From: Komagataeibacter saccharivorans
GTDB taxonomy: Bacteria > Pseudomonadota > Alphaproteobacteria > Acetobacterales > Acetobacteraceae
Assembly: GCF_003207825.1 (NCBI RefSeq)
Contig: NZ_NKTY01000015.1
Span: 1 to 64,000 of the forward strand
Direction: 5' to 3'
DNA: 64,000 bases
This document shows, piece after piece, positions 48,133 through 57,727 of this stretch. Position numbers and translations under genes: made by a program. How positions within the stretch are numbered: position 1 is the first letter of the stretch; each line of letters opens with the position of its first letter. The notes beneath the pieces were generated by a model that saw only the letters and a program-made list of their open reading frames with translations, was not told the origin of the DNA and searched no databases.

Positions 48133-49122
48133 ATGAAAAAAACCACCCCAGCAGATCGCACGTATGGTTTTGCGGCGCCACGCGGCAAGGTTTACGATTC
48201 CATTGTGGATACGGTGGGGGGGACGCCACTGGTGGCGCTGCCGCATCTGACCCGTGAAGACGGGCTGGAAAGCCGCGTGCTGATGAAGCTGGAGTTCTTC
48301 AATCCGCTTGGTTCCGTCAAGGACCGCATCGGCGCCGCCATGATCGAGGATGCGGAAAGCCGGGGCGAAATCCAGCCGGGCAAGACCACGCTGGTGGAAC
48401 CGACTTCCGGCAATACCGGCATTTCCCTGGCGTTTGTCGCGGCGGCGCGGGGGTACAGGCTGATCGTGACCATGCCGGAAGGGGCCTCGATCGAGCGGCG
48501 CAAGATGCTGCGCCTGCTTGATGCACAGCTTGAACTGACCCCTTCGCGCCTTGGCATGGCGGGGGCCATCGCGCGTGCTGAGGAAATCCTTAAAAAAACG
48601 CCCAATGCGTGGATGCCCCGGCAGTTCGACAATCCGGCCAATCCGGACGTGCATGCCGCGACAACGGCCGAGGAAATCTGGGTCGATACGGCAGGCGAAG
48701 TCGATATCGTGGTGGCCGGGCTGGGCACGGGTGGCACCGCCAGCGGCATTGCCCACAGCCTGAAGGCCCGCAAGCCGGGTATTGAGGTCTATGGTGTCGA
48801 ACCGATGGAAAGCGCCATTCTCAATGGTGATGAACCCGGCCCCCATGGCATTCAGGGCATCGGGCCGGGGTTCTGCCCCCGCACACTGGATCTGGCGGCG
48901 CTGTCGGGTGTGCTGCCGGTCTCGGAACGCGAAGCCATCGCGGCGGCACGGCGCTGTGCGCGGCTTGACGGCGTGCCGGTGGGCATTTCATCGGGTGCGG
49001 CGCTGCATGCGGCTGTGCAGCTTGCAAACCGCCCGGAAAACAGGGGCAAGACGATCGTGACGATCGCGCCTTCCTTTGCCGAACGCTACCTGTCCACTTC
49101 CCTGTTCACGGGGCTGGTCTGA
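48133..49122 (+). CDS. cysK: Cysteine synthase A
   Basis: A 329-residue PLP enzyme making cysteine from O-acetylserine and sulfide. The PLP lysine is K63 in GSVKDRIG, and the phosphate/substrate loop PTSGNTGIS is at 90-98. It has a strong AAGGAG ribosome site. Divergent from the Rrf2 regulator with a 153-base gap, and followed by a bidirectional terminator. Confidence 0.96.
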   Translation: MKKTTPADRTYGFAAPRGKVYDSIVDTVGGTPLVALPHLTREDGLESRVLMKLEFFNPLGSVKDRIGAAMIEDAESRGEIQPGKTTLVEPTSGNTGISLAFVAAARGYRLIVTMPEGASIERRKMLRLLDAQLELTPSRLGMAGAIARAEEILKKTPNAWMPRQFDNPANPDVHAATTAEEIWVDTAGEVDIVVAGLGTGGTASGIAHSLKARKPGIEVYGVEPMESAILNGDEPGPHGIQGIGPGFCPRTLDLAALSGVLPVSEREAIAAARRCARLDGVPVGISSGAALHAAVQLANRPENRGKTIVTIAPSFAERYLSTSLFTGLV

Positions 49123-49158
49123 TCCAGCCTCCGACATCATTTTTATGGTGCGCACAAA

Positions 49159-49192
49159 GAAAAAGCGGCAGCCTTACGGCGCCGCTTTTTTC
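49159..49192. terminator. Bidirectional terminator between cysK and the OmpA-family gene
   Basis: AAAAGCGGC (about 49161-49169) pairs with GCCGCTTTT (49181-49189), with GCC/GGC extending inward. T-runs exist on both strands, and the element separates the two convergent genes. Confidence 0.88.
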
Positions 49193-49221
49193 TTGCCCGG
49201 TTGCCGGTCAGCCAGAAGGGA

Positions 49222-50367
49222 TCAGTGCAGGATGATCTCGACCCGGCGGTTCTGGGCTTCACGGGTATTGGCGGCGGTCTGGACCAGCGGGTTGGAATCG
49301 CCATAACCATGGATGTCGATTGAGGGGCCGGGCACGCCATCGCGCACCAGTTCGGCCTTGATTGTCTGCGCACGGCGCAGCGACAGCGCCTGATTATACT
49401 CTTCGCCCCGTCGGCCCGGATGGGCGGCGGAGTTGTCGGTATAGCCGTTAACCTCGATCCGTGTGGTCTGGGTATTGGTCGATGCCTGTGCCGCGACCGC
49501 CACGATGGAACGGGCGCGTTCGGTCAGGTCGCTGCGATCCCAGTCGAAAAACACCAGATAGGTCCGGTTTTCCGCCGGTGCGGGGGCCGCGATGGTGGGC
49601 GGCGGCGGCGGCGGCGGCGGAGCCGGATTGAATTCGTAACGCAGGCCGAGCATCAGCGAATGGTTGAAGTCGGTGCGCGTATCACGGTTGCCGTTACGGA
49701 AGCCGTAATCGCTGTTCATGGCGGACAGGGCGGTTGCACTGCCCGTCACGATGGAACTGTGCGACTGCGGGCCAAGCATGGTCCAGAACCGGTATTCAGC
49801 CGTGGCGGACAGGCCGACAACCCAGGGCATGGGAAAGGCGAGGCCGAAAATGCCCTGATAGGCGAAATTGCCGTATGTGCCGCCGACATGCTGGCTGTAA
49901 TTCTGGCCGTTCACATTACCCGTCATGGTGGCATTCATGTTCTGCCAGCCATAGCCGATACCCGCGCCGAAATACGGGAAAAGCCAGCTTTTGCCGATAT
50001 CGAGGTCAAATAGCGCGTTGGCCATGATCCCCGATTCCTGCTGCCGTCCATCGGCATGGGCATGATATGCGGCATTACCGCCGACGGTTTTCAGGTCATT
50101 ATTGCGATAGTGACCTTCCACCTCGACGCGGAAGCCGTTGCCCAGCCCCCAGCCAATGCTGCCGATTCCTGTTGCGCCCGGGTGGAATTCATCGCGTGCT
50201 GAAGAATGCCGTACGACCTGCCCCTGATTGAAGCTGGCACCGCCTTCACCGCTCATGTAGAGGCCCTGTACAGGCTGCGCGAATACCGGGGCGGAGACCA
50301 GGACGGAGCCGAGGGTAACCGAGGCAGTCAATAAAGACCCTGCAAGCAATCCGTACCGCAGATTCAT
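49222..50367 (-). CDS. OmpA-family outer-membrane protein
   Basis: A 381-residue outer-membrane protein. A signal peptide ends near PVFAQ; an N-terminal eight-strand beta-barrel follows, then a proline run (PAPPPPPPPP) coded by a GGC/GCC triplet repeat, and the OmpA C-terminal domain (FFDWDRSDL; NGYTDNS with RAQTIKAEL) that binds peptidoglycan. ATG 50367 is preferred because AGGGAG lies nine bases ahead, whereas an ATG three codons upstream touches that site. Probably an abundant structural porin; cargo is unknown. Confidence 0.92.
   Translation of the reverse strand: MNLRYGLLAGSLLTASVTLGSVLVSAPVFAQPVQGLYMSGEGGASFNQGQVVRHSSARDEFHPGATGIGSIGWGLGNGFRVEVEGHYRNNDLKTVGGNAAYHAHADGRQQESGIMANALFDLDIGKSWLFPYFGAGIGYGWQNMNATMTGNVNGQNYSQHVGGTYGNFAYQGIFGLAFPMPWVVGLSATAEYRFWTMLGPQSHSSIVTGSATALSAMNSDYGFRNGNRDTRTDFNHSLMLGLRYEFNPAPPPPPPPPTIAAPAPAENRTYLVFFDWDRSDLTERARSIVAVAAQASTNTQTTRIEVNGYTDNSAAHPGRRGEEYNQALSLRRAQTIKAELVRDGVPGPSIDIHGYGDSNPLVQTAANTREAQNRRVEIILH
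49598..49618. repeat. Triplet repeat (GGC)7 in the OmpA-family gene
   Basis: Seven tandem GGC units on the plus strand, which encode the hinge polyproline on the minus strand. Copy changes would stay in frame and only lengthen or shorten the linker between barrel and peptidoglycan-binding domain. Confidence 0.85.
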
Positions 50368-50615
50368 ACTCTTCATCTCCCTTCGACGGGCCTCTTCCGG
50401 CATATAGGCCCGGTCGGGTGCACGTGCCATCTTCCCTGGAAATATCAGCTTCAGCACTCTTTTGCTGAAAGAAACCACCCCTGACAATCCATTGTGACCC
50501 CGTTACGCGCCGCTTTGATCGGCTGGAGCCAACTGTCACGCCTGACTGTGTGCGAGATGCCACACCCATACGCCGGACTGGTTTCCCTGACTTTAACCCT
50601 GTGGAATCAGGTCTT

Positions 50616-50954
50616 TCATATCAGCCTTGCTTCAAACGGCGGCACCAGATCAGGGGCATCGAATTCCACAACCCAGATATCGGGGTCCCGGTCCACCTGC
50701 CTTGCGACGTAGGCATCGACGCTGGCCTGATCCACGGCCGCCTCCCCTGTAGCGCGGAACCATGCCCGGCGTCCATCGGGGGTGCGGGTGGGCGCCAGCA
50801 CGCACAGGCGGCCTTCGCGGCCCAGAAGCACGATCAGCACGCTGCCCGCATCGTCATCGCCACGGTGCAGGACCATGCCCGGATTTCCGGTTTGTCCAGC
50901 CTGACGCAGCATTGCCTTGATCCAGATGCCGGTTTTCAGTCGGGTTTCTTCCAT
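50616..50954 (-). CDS. DUF1491-family protein
   Basis: A 112-residue cytoplasmic protein starting METRLKT-like (MEETRLKTGIWIKAMLRQ) and ending VVEFDAPDLVPPF, matching the DUF1491 family, which is almost restricted to Alphaproteobacteria and has no known function. ATG 50954 is taken; a longer frame upstream is not supported. It is last in the gltX-to-DUF1491 minus-strand series, 75 bases after the S41 peptidase. Confidence 0.85.
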   Translation of the reverse strand: MEETRLKTGIWIKAMLRQAGQTGNPGMVLHRGDDDAGSVLIVLLGREGRLCVLAPTRTPDGRRAWFRATGEAAVDQASVDAYVARQVDRDPDIWVVEFDAPDLVPPFEARLI

Positions 50955-51029
50955 GGGGGCAGGCATCTCCGGTAATGCAGAAAGACAGAGGGAGACATGC
51001 AGGAATAGCACAGTTTCCCATGGGCCCGG

Positions 51030-52736
51030 TCAGCCGCCGCTGGCCGGAACGCCCCCTTCATCGGGTATGGTGGACAGGGCGGCACGGTATTCGACAGGAT
51101 TGTCCAGCAGGGAATGGGCGGCATCCAGATCGCTGTCCGTGCCGATGGCGGCGGGGCAGGCCTTGCGGATTCCCAGAATATGCGAAGGGTCGACAGGATA
51201 ACGGGTCTGGCGCGCGGCCATGACCCAGTCCCGGCTGTCTGCCGTGCCTTCCGCCAGATTCTGGAGCTGGCGTTCCATCTCGCTTTCGCCCAGACTCGTG
51301 CAGACCTGCGGCATCACGCCCAGCCCCTGCAGCGGCCAGCCCAGCGGGGCCAGCACGCGACTCCATGTCACGAACAGTTCGCCCCCATTGGGCAACTGGC
51401 CGATGGTCTGGACCAGTCCCTTGCCCAGCGTGGCGCTGCCGATCACCACGCCACGCTTCTGGTCGGACAGGGCGGCGGCCAGAATCTCGGCCGCACTGGC
51501 GGTCCGGCCATCCACCATCACGATAATGGGCAGACCGTTGGTCATGTCGCCGCCCTGCACGGCCCAGACATGATTGGCCTGCGGATCACGGCCCTGCGTT
51601 ATCGCCGCCACGCCGTGATCGAGCATCAGGGCCGATGTGGTCACAGCCTGCTGCAGCACGCCACCGCGATTGCCGCGCAGGTCTATGATCAGGCCGGAAA
51701 TGCCCGGCACGTTCATGGCCTCGTCCAGATACTGGCTCATTTCTTCCGCCGTGTTGGCGGAAAAGGCCGTGATGTGAAGGATGACGTGCTTGCCGCTGGT
51801 ATAGGCGAAGACGGTTTCGGGCGGGGTGGACGCACGGTGGAGGGTAACCGTGGTCTGCCGTCCTTTTGATTCCACCGTTATGCGAACAAGGCTGCCGTTG
51901 GCGCCATTAAGCCATGAACTGACGGTATCAAGACTGCGTGATGCGGTAGGTCGCCCGTTGATCGCGCGCACGATCTGCCCCGCCGCCAGACTTGTCGGCC
52001 ATGCGGGACCATTGGCGTTGACCGCCGTGATGATGATGGCGTCATGATCGAGTCCCAGCGTCAACCCCGCCGAGGCTTCGCCCCCGGTGCGGGTGCTGCG
52101 GTCCGATACGGCGGCGCCGGGCGCGATATAGCGGGAGTAGGGGTCCAGATGATTGAACAGTTCATCGAAGAATCCCTGCAGCACGCCATCCTGCCCCGTG
52201 TCGCGCATGGCGGGGGAATGATGCCACGCCATATCCAGCACATGGGTGATGGCGGCACTCCATCCCGGCAGGTCATCCGGCGCGGGCAGGGGCAGGGCCA
52301 TGACCGTCCGCTGCGTTGCGACCAGTTGCAGGAAGCCGTGCTGTTCATCAATGCTGAGGGAAGGGTCGAGCGCGCTCAGCCCGTTCAGTCCCCACAGGGC
52401 GAAGTCATGGATCGTATGACTGTCCAGCGTGCGGGGCTGCAGGAAGGCGAGACTCGCCTGAATGACAGACGACAGGACCGCAAGATCCATGCCGGGCCCA
52501 TCGGGCTGTTCCATGCTGTCTTCATGCAGCGGGGGGGCTGGCGTGGGCGTGCGGGGGGTAGCGGGCGCATCATCGGCATAGGCGGCGGTGGTCAGGCGCG
52601 CGATGACAAGCAGCAGGATGAAGGTGTCACGCGGGATATGGCCCAGCGTGGACATGCGCCGTCGCCATATGACGGCGGCCTCGCCGCCCATGCTTACGGG
52701 GCGTAGGATGATGGCCGGAAACCGGCGGCGTTTCAT
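51030..52736 (-). CDS. S41-family C-terminal processing peptidase with PDZ domain
   Basis: A 568-residue serine protease of the Ctp/tail-specific type. A basic N-terminus and a hydrophobic stretch (ILLLVIARLTTAAYA) target it to the periplasm or membrane. A PDZ domain occupies about residues 225-300. The Ser-Lys dyad is present: Ser in DGRTASAAEILA and Lys in SATLGKGLVQ. Family members trim C-termini of envelope proteins. The chosen ATG overlaps the rnr stop by four bases; an internal ATG nearer the signal peptide is possible. Confidence 0.86.
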   Translation of the reverse strand: MKRRRFPAIILRPVSMGGEAAVIWRRRMSTLGHIPRDTFILLLVIARLTTAAYADDAPATPRTPTPAPPLHEDSMEQPDGPGMDLAVLSSVIQASLAFLQPRTLDSHTIHDFALWGLNGLSALDPSLSIDEQHGFLQLVATQRTVMALPLPAPDDLPGWSAAITHVLDMAWHHSPAMRDTGQDGVLQGFFDELFNHLDPYSRYIAPGAAVSDRSTRTGGEASAGLTLGLDHDAIIITAVNANGPAWPTSLAAGQIVRAINGRPTASRSLDTVSSWLNGANGSLVRITVESKGRQTTVTLHRASTPPETVFAYTSGKHVILHITAFSANTAEEMSQYLDEAMNVPGISGLIIDLRGNRGGVLQQAVTTSALMLDHGVAAITQGRDPQANHVWAVQGGDMTNGLPIIVMVDGRTASAAEILAAALSDQKRGVVIGSATLGKGLVQTIGQLPNGGELFVTWSRVLAPLGWPLQGLGVMPQVCTSLGESEMERQLQNLAEGTADSRDWVMAARQTRYPVDPSHILGIRKACPAAIGTDSDLDAAHSLLDNPVEYRAALSTIPDEGGVPASGG

Positions 52737-54979
52737 GGCCGCCGCCTTCGCCGGGGCGGCAGGGTGTCGGGAAGTGCCAGCAGGACTGTTCCCCGGATGG
52801 CGCATGCTTCTTCAATCCGTACGCGCAGGGCCTGACCGGGGCGGAATACCATGGTCGCGTCGCGTGCCGATAATGTCTGCGTTTTTTCGTCGTGATGCCA
52901 CTGATCTTCCGGCAGGGCAGACATGGGCAGCAGGGCGGATGTACCCGTTGCATCCAGAACGGTAAAAATGCCGAATCGTGACAGGCCGGATATATGCGCG
53001 TCCATCACCGTGCCCACGCGCGCCTGCAGCCATGTGGCGGCGTAGCGTTCCAGTGTCTCGCGTTCGGCCTGTGCGGCGCGGCGTTCGGTCTGCGTGATGG
53101 CCTGACCTGTTGTCTCCAGTTCCGTATGGTCCGGTGCGCTGCCCGATTCCAGCTTCGCTGCGACCAGCAGGGCGCGATGGGTCAGCAGGTCGGCATAGCG
53201 GCGGATGGGGCTGGTGAAATGGGCATAGGCGGGCAGCGAAAGGCCAAAATGGCCGATCGGGTCCGGGCTGTATTCGGCCTGATTCTGCGCACGCAGCACG
53301 AGTTCGTTGACCAGGGGAGCCTGATCGCTGCTGCTGACTTCGCGCAGGACGCGGTCAAGGTCGGCTGCGCGCAGGCCACCCACGGGTGGTAGGGATATGC
53401 CCATCACGTCCAGCGTGCGGCGCAGGCTTTCCAGCCGTTCCGGCGTAGGGGGCGCATGGATTCGATACAGGCAGGGGACATGCCGCCCCTCAAGGAAGCG
53501 TGCGGCGGCGACATTGGCCGCGATCATGAATTCCTCGACCAGCCTGTGACTGTCCAGACGGATGCGCGGGTGAATGGACTCTATCAGACCCGCGTCATCA
53601 AGGTGAACCTGCCGTTCCGGCATGTCCAGATCCAGCGTGCCCCGCCGTGCCCGCGCGCGCGACAGGCACTCCCATGCACCGAACAGGCTGTCGAGCAGTC
53701 CGTCAGGCAGGGACAGCATCGTGGTATCGGGTGCGCCATCGCGCGCGGCCTGCACCTGTTCATAGGTCAGGCGTGCGGCGCTGCGCATGATGCCACGGCC
53801 AAAGCGCGCGCCCGACACTGCGCCATCGGCTGCGATGTGCATATCGACGAAGATGCAGCCCCTGTCCTCACCAGGGCGGAGCGAGCACCACCCGTTGGAC
53901 AGTTCTTCGGGCAGCATGGGAATGACCCGGTCGGGGAAATAGACCGAATTGCCGCGCAGACGCGCTTCCCGGTCCAGTGCGCTACCGGGGCGGACGTACC
54001 AGGCGACATCCGCGATGGCTACGGTAATGCGGAAGCCATCCCCATCGGGTTCGGCATAAATGGCATCATCAAAATCGCGCGCATCCGCGCCATCGATGGT
54101 GACAAGCGGCACGTCACGCAGGTCCGTGCGACCATCGGGTGAGACACCCCGCGCGGCTCTGGCCTGTGCCAGTGCTTCCTGCCCGAAGACGTGAGGGATG
54201 CCGTGCATCGCCACAGCCACCATGCTGATGGTCCGGGCATCGCCCTGCGGACCAAGGCGCTGGATGATTCGCGCGGGGTGCAGGCCCGGCCCGGACTGGG
54301 GCAGGGGAATGGCGATGACGATTTCGTTATCCGGCGCGTCGTCATCCTCGCCCATGGGAATGACCCATTCCGCCCTTGCGCGTCGATCCGCCGGGGTCAG
54401 CCTGCCTGCGGGGCGAAAGCGCGCGGGGGCCGCTGCTGCCGGGTCCGTGTCCGCAAGGGCGCGGAACAGGCCCACGATCTGCACCGGCGCATCCGTCAGG
54501 CGACGCAGGGTGCGGCCTTCATACCGGCCGGGACCAACGCGGCGCAGGCGCGCGACCACGCGTTCACCGGGGGCGAGGGCCGCGCGTCCGCGCAGTTCAG
54601 GGTGCATGAACACGGTGGGGGAAGGCCCGTCGCCATCCCATTGCACGGGCCGCGCGATGGGGTCGCCATCGGCATCGGTGCCGGTGACCTGCACCACGGC
54701 GGATTCGGGCAGGCGGTCCGATACACGGAACCGCCGCGCACCGGCCGGGGCAAGCGTGCCGTCCAGCGCCATTTCCCGCAGCATGGCGCGCAGGGCCTGC
54801 CGGTGTTCGGGACCAAGGCCGAATTCCCGGCTGATCTCGCGCTTGCCGATCCGGCCCGGCGCGTTTTCGATAAACGCGCGAAGCTGCTCACGTTCCGGCA
54901 GGCCGCCCGTACGGGCCGGGGATGTGCCCGTGGGCAGGCTGTCCGGCATCTGGAAAGTTGCTGGACGCTGCCGCTTCAT
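52733..54979 (-). CDS. rnr: Ribonuclease R
   Basis: A 748-residue 3'-5' exoribonuclease. It has an N-terminal winged helix region, cold-shock-like domains, the RNB catalytic domain with DARDFDDAIYAEPDG (metal-binding aspartates) and a C-terminal S1 domain (about 660-735). RNase R degrades structured RNA and takes part in RNA quality control. The start is two bases after the topA stop, and the S41 peptidase overlaps its stop by four bases. Confidence 0.95.
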   Translation of the reverse strand: MKRQRPATFQMPDSLPTGTSPARTGGLPEREQLRAFIENAPGRIGKREISREFGLGPEHRQALRAMLREMALDGTLAPAGARRFRVSDRLPESAVVQVTGTDADGDPIARPVQWDGDGPSPTVFMHPELRGRAALAPGERVVARLRRVGPGRYEGRTLRRLTDAPVQIVGLFRALADTDPAAAAPARFRPAGRLTPADRRARAEWVIPMGEDDDAPDNEIVIAIPLPQSGPGLHPARIIQRLGPQGDARTISMVAVAMHGIPHVFGQEALAQARAARGVSPDGRTDLRDVPLVTIDGADARDFDDAIYAEPDGDGFRITVAIADVAWYVRPGSALDREARLRGNSVYFPDRVIPMLPEELSNGWCSLRPGEDRGCIFVDMHIAADGAVSGARFGRGIMRSAARLTYEQVQAARDGAPDTTMLSLPDGLLDSLFGAWECLSRARARRGTLDLDMPERQVHLDDAGLIESIHPRIRLDSHRLVEEFMIAANVAAARFLEGRHVPCLYRIHAPPTPERLESLRRTLDVMGISLPPVGGLRAADLDRVLREVSSSDQAPLVNELVLRAQNQAEYSPDPIGHFGLSLPAYAHFTSPIRRYADLLTHRALLVAAKLESGSAPDHTELETTGQAITQTERRAAQAERETLERYAATWLQARVGTVMDAHISGLSRFGIFTVLDATGTSALLPMSALPEDQWHHDEKTQTLSARDATMVFRPGQALRVRIEEACAIRGTVLLALPDTLPPRRRRRP

Positions 54980-54981
54980 GG

Positions 54982-57681
54982 TCAGCCAGCCTCGCCTTCG
55001 GTACTGGCCTTCTTGCGGGTCGTCGTCTTGCGCGCAGCCGGTTTGGCCGCTGTCTTGCGGGGGGCAGCTTTCTTCTTGGGTGCGGCCTTGCCTTCAGCGG
55101 TGTCTTCGGCGCTGGCCTTTGTCTTGCGCGCGGCGGGCTTGCGGGTGGTGGTTTTCTTGCCCTTCGCCTTGAGCGGCTTGCCCTTTTCCTTCAGCAGGGT
55201 CAGGGCTTCCTCCATGGTGACATCATCCATTTCCTGCCCACGCGGCACGGTCGCCACGATCGATCCATGCTGGATGTAGGGGCCGAAGCGTCCCTTGCGC
55301 ACCAGCACCGGCTCGCCATCCTTGGGGTGGGGACCAATGGTGCGGATGGAAGCCAGTTTCTTGGCCAGCGCATCGACCGCGCGGTTCAGCCCCACCGTCA
55401 GGACATCATCATCCTTGTCCAGTGAACCATAGACCGCGCCCATTTTCACATACGGCCCGAAGCGGCCCAGACCGGCTTCGATGGATTCGCCGGTTTCGGG
55501 GTGGATGCCGACAATGCGCGGCAGTGACAGCAGGCCCGCCGCCTGTTCCAGCGTGATCGTATCCCCATCCAGTCCGCGCGGGATGGTGGCACGCTTGGGT
55601 TTGGCCTTCTTGTCCTCCGGGTCGGGTTCGCCCTGCTGCACATACAGCCCCCACGGCCCGCGACGGACGGTAATTTCCTCGTCCGTGCCGGGGGCCGTGC
55701 CCAGAACGCGCATGCCGTCCTTCAGCGTTGCCGCGTCTTCCCCTTCCTTGGGGTCGGCGACCAGTTTGCGCGTGTACTGGCAGGTCGGATAGTTGGAGCA
55801 GCCAATGAACGCGCCATAACGGCCCAGCTTCAGCCCCAGACGGCCGGTATTGCATGCCGTACACACGCGCGGGTCCTGCCCGTCTTCGCGCTGGGGGAAG
55901 AAATAGGGCGAGAGATCCGCGTCGAGCGCCGTAATGACATCGGATATCTTCAGGTCCTTGGTCTGATCCACCGCATGGGAGAAATCGGACCAGAACGCCG
56001 ACATGACATCGCGCCAGTTGGCGCGGCCGCCGGAAATGTCATCAAGCTGTTCTTCAAGCCCCGCAGTGAACTGCGTATCGACATAGCGTTCGAAAAAGGA
56101 CGTCAGGAAGGCCGTGACAAGCCGCCCCCGGTCTTCGGGGATGAAGCGCCGGTTTTCCAGTTGCACGTAGTTACGGTCGCGCAGCACGGTCAGGATCGAG
56201 GCGTAGGTGGAGGGACGGCCAATGCCGATTTCCTCCATCTTCTTGACCAGAGACGCTTCCGAATAACGCGGCGGCGGCTGGGTGAAGTGCTGTTCGGCCG
56301 TCACTTCGCCGCGCCCGATCGCATCGCGTTCGCTCATGGCGGGCAGCATGCGGTCCTGATCGTCGTCCGTCTTGGCGGGGGAATCGTCGCGCCCCTCGCT
56401 ATACAGGCGCAGGAAACCGTCGAACGCGATGATGGAGCCCGTGGCGCGCAGGGTTGCGTGCTGCTGGCGGTCCGTGATGTCCACCGCGACCTGATCGAGT
56501 TCGGCGGACTGCATCTGGCTGGCGACCGAACGCTTCCAGACCAGTTCATACAGCTTCCGCTGCTCGGGCGAGAGGTAGCGCGCCATGTCGGCAGGCGTGC
56601 GGCGCACGTCGGTCGGGCGGATGGCTTCGTGGGCTTCCTGCGCGTTCTTGGCCTTGGTGGAATAGATACGCGCCTTTTCCGGTACGTACTGATCGCCGAA
56701 GCTGTGGCCGATATGGCCACGTATGGCTGCAATGGCCTCGCCTGCCATCTGCACGCCATCGGTTCGCATATAGGTAATCAGGCCGACCGTCTCGCCGCCG
56801 ATGTCGATACCTTCATACAGTTGCTGCGCGGTGCGCATGGCCACCTGCGCGCCCATGCCCAGCTTGCGGGACGCTTCCTGCTGCATGGTGGACGTGGTGA
56901 AGGGCGGGGGCGGATTGCGGCGGACCTTGCGGCGTTCGACCCTGGCGACACTGAAATCGCCAGCCTCGACGGCGGCCTTGGCGCGCATGGCGCCGGCTTC
57001 GTCATTCAGGTCGAACTGGTCAAGCTTGTGGCCGTCCAGATGCGTCAGCCGCGCGGTAAAGGGCAGACCGGCGGGCGTGGTCATGCGCGCGATGACGGAC
57101 CAGTACTCGCGTGGTTTGAAAACCTCGATCTCGGCTTCGCGTTCGCAGATCAGGCGCAGGGCGACGGACTGCACGCGTCCGGCACTGCGCGACCCGGGCA
57201 GCTTGCGCCACAGCACGGGCGAAAGCGTGAAGCCGACCAGATAGTCCAGCGCCCGGCGGGCGAGGTAGGCTTCGATCAGCGGGAAATCAAGTTCGCGCGG
57301 ATGGGCCATCGCCGTCTTGATGGCGCTTTTGGTGATTTCATTGAAGGTGACGCGCTGCACCTCGATGCCCTTGAGGAGGTTTTTCTCCTCCAGCATGGCG
57401 CGGACATGCCACGAAATGGCCTCTCCCTCACGGTCGGGGTCAGTGGCCAGATACAGATGGCGCGCACCACGCAGGGCCTTGGCAATGGCCGCGATCTGGC
57501 GGCTGCCGCGCTCATCGGCTTCCCATACCATGGCGAAGCCCTCATCGGGGCGCACGCTTCCATCCTTGGGCGGCAGGTCACGCACATGCCCGAACGAGGC
57601 AAGAACCGTAAATTGATCGCCCAGATACTTATTGATCGTTTTCGCCTTGGCTGGCGATTCGACCACCACGACGTCAGTCAT
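54982..57681 (-). CDS. topA: DNA topoisomerase I
   Basis: An 899-residue type IA topoisomerase. The TOPRIM domain starts VVESPAKAKTINKYLG, the catalytic tyrosine is in ITYMRTDG and the C-terminal part has one four-cysteine zinc ribbon (CTACNTGR, then CSNYPTC). The last about 60 residues are a Lys/Ala-rich tail, common in alphaproteobacterial and mycobacterial TopA. It removes negative supercoils behind transcription. It follows dprA by 46 bases and is tightly followed by rnr. Confidence 0.97.
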   Translation of the reverse strand: MTDVVVVESPAKAKTINKYLGDQFTVLASFGHVRDLPPKDGSVRPDEGFAMVWEADERGSRQIAAIAKALRGARHLYLATDPDREGEAISWHVRAMLEEKNLLKGIEVQRVTFNEITKSAIKTAMAHPRELDFPLIEAYLARRALDYLVGFTLSPVLWRKLPGSRSAGRVQSVALRLICEREAEIEVFKPREYWSVIARMTTPAGLPFTARLTHLDGHKLDQFDLNDEAGAMRAKAAVEAGDFSVARVERRKVRRNPPPPFTTSTMQQEASRKLGMGAQVAMRTAQQLYEGIDIGGETVGLITYMRTDGVQMAGEAIAAIRGHIGHSFGDQYVPEKARIYSTKAKNAQEAHEAIRPTDVRRTPADMARYLSPEQRKLYELVWKRSVASQMQSAELDQVAVDITDRQQHATLRATGSIIAFDGFLRLYSEGRDDSPAKTDDDQDRMLPAMSERDAIGRGEVTAEQHFTQPPPRYSEASLVKKMEEIGIGRPSTYASILTVLRDRNYVQLENRRFIPEDRGRLVTAFLTSFFERYVDTQFTAGLEEQLDDISGGRANWRDVMSAFWSDFSHAVDQTKDLKISDVITALDADLSPYFFPQREDGQDPRVCTACNTGRLGLKLGRYGAFIGCSNYPTCQYTRKLVADPKEGEDAATLKDGMRVLGTAPGTDEEITVRRGPWGLYVQQGEPDPEDKKAKPKRATIPRGLDGDTITLEQAAGLLSLPRIVGIHPETGESIEAGLGRFGPYVKMGAVYGSLDKDDDVLTVGLNRAVDALAKKLASIRTIGPHPKDGEPVLVRKGRFGPYIQHGSIVATVPRGQEMDDVTMEEALTLLKEKGKPLKAKGKKTTTRKPAARKTKASAEDTAEGKAAPKKKAAPRKTAAKPAARKTTTRKKASTEGEAG

Positions 57682-57727
57682 TCTGTCTCCGGATCACGAT
57701 TCTAAAACCTTGCTTCAATCCCTGCTG

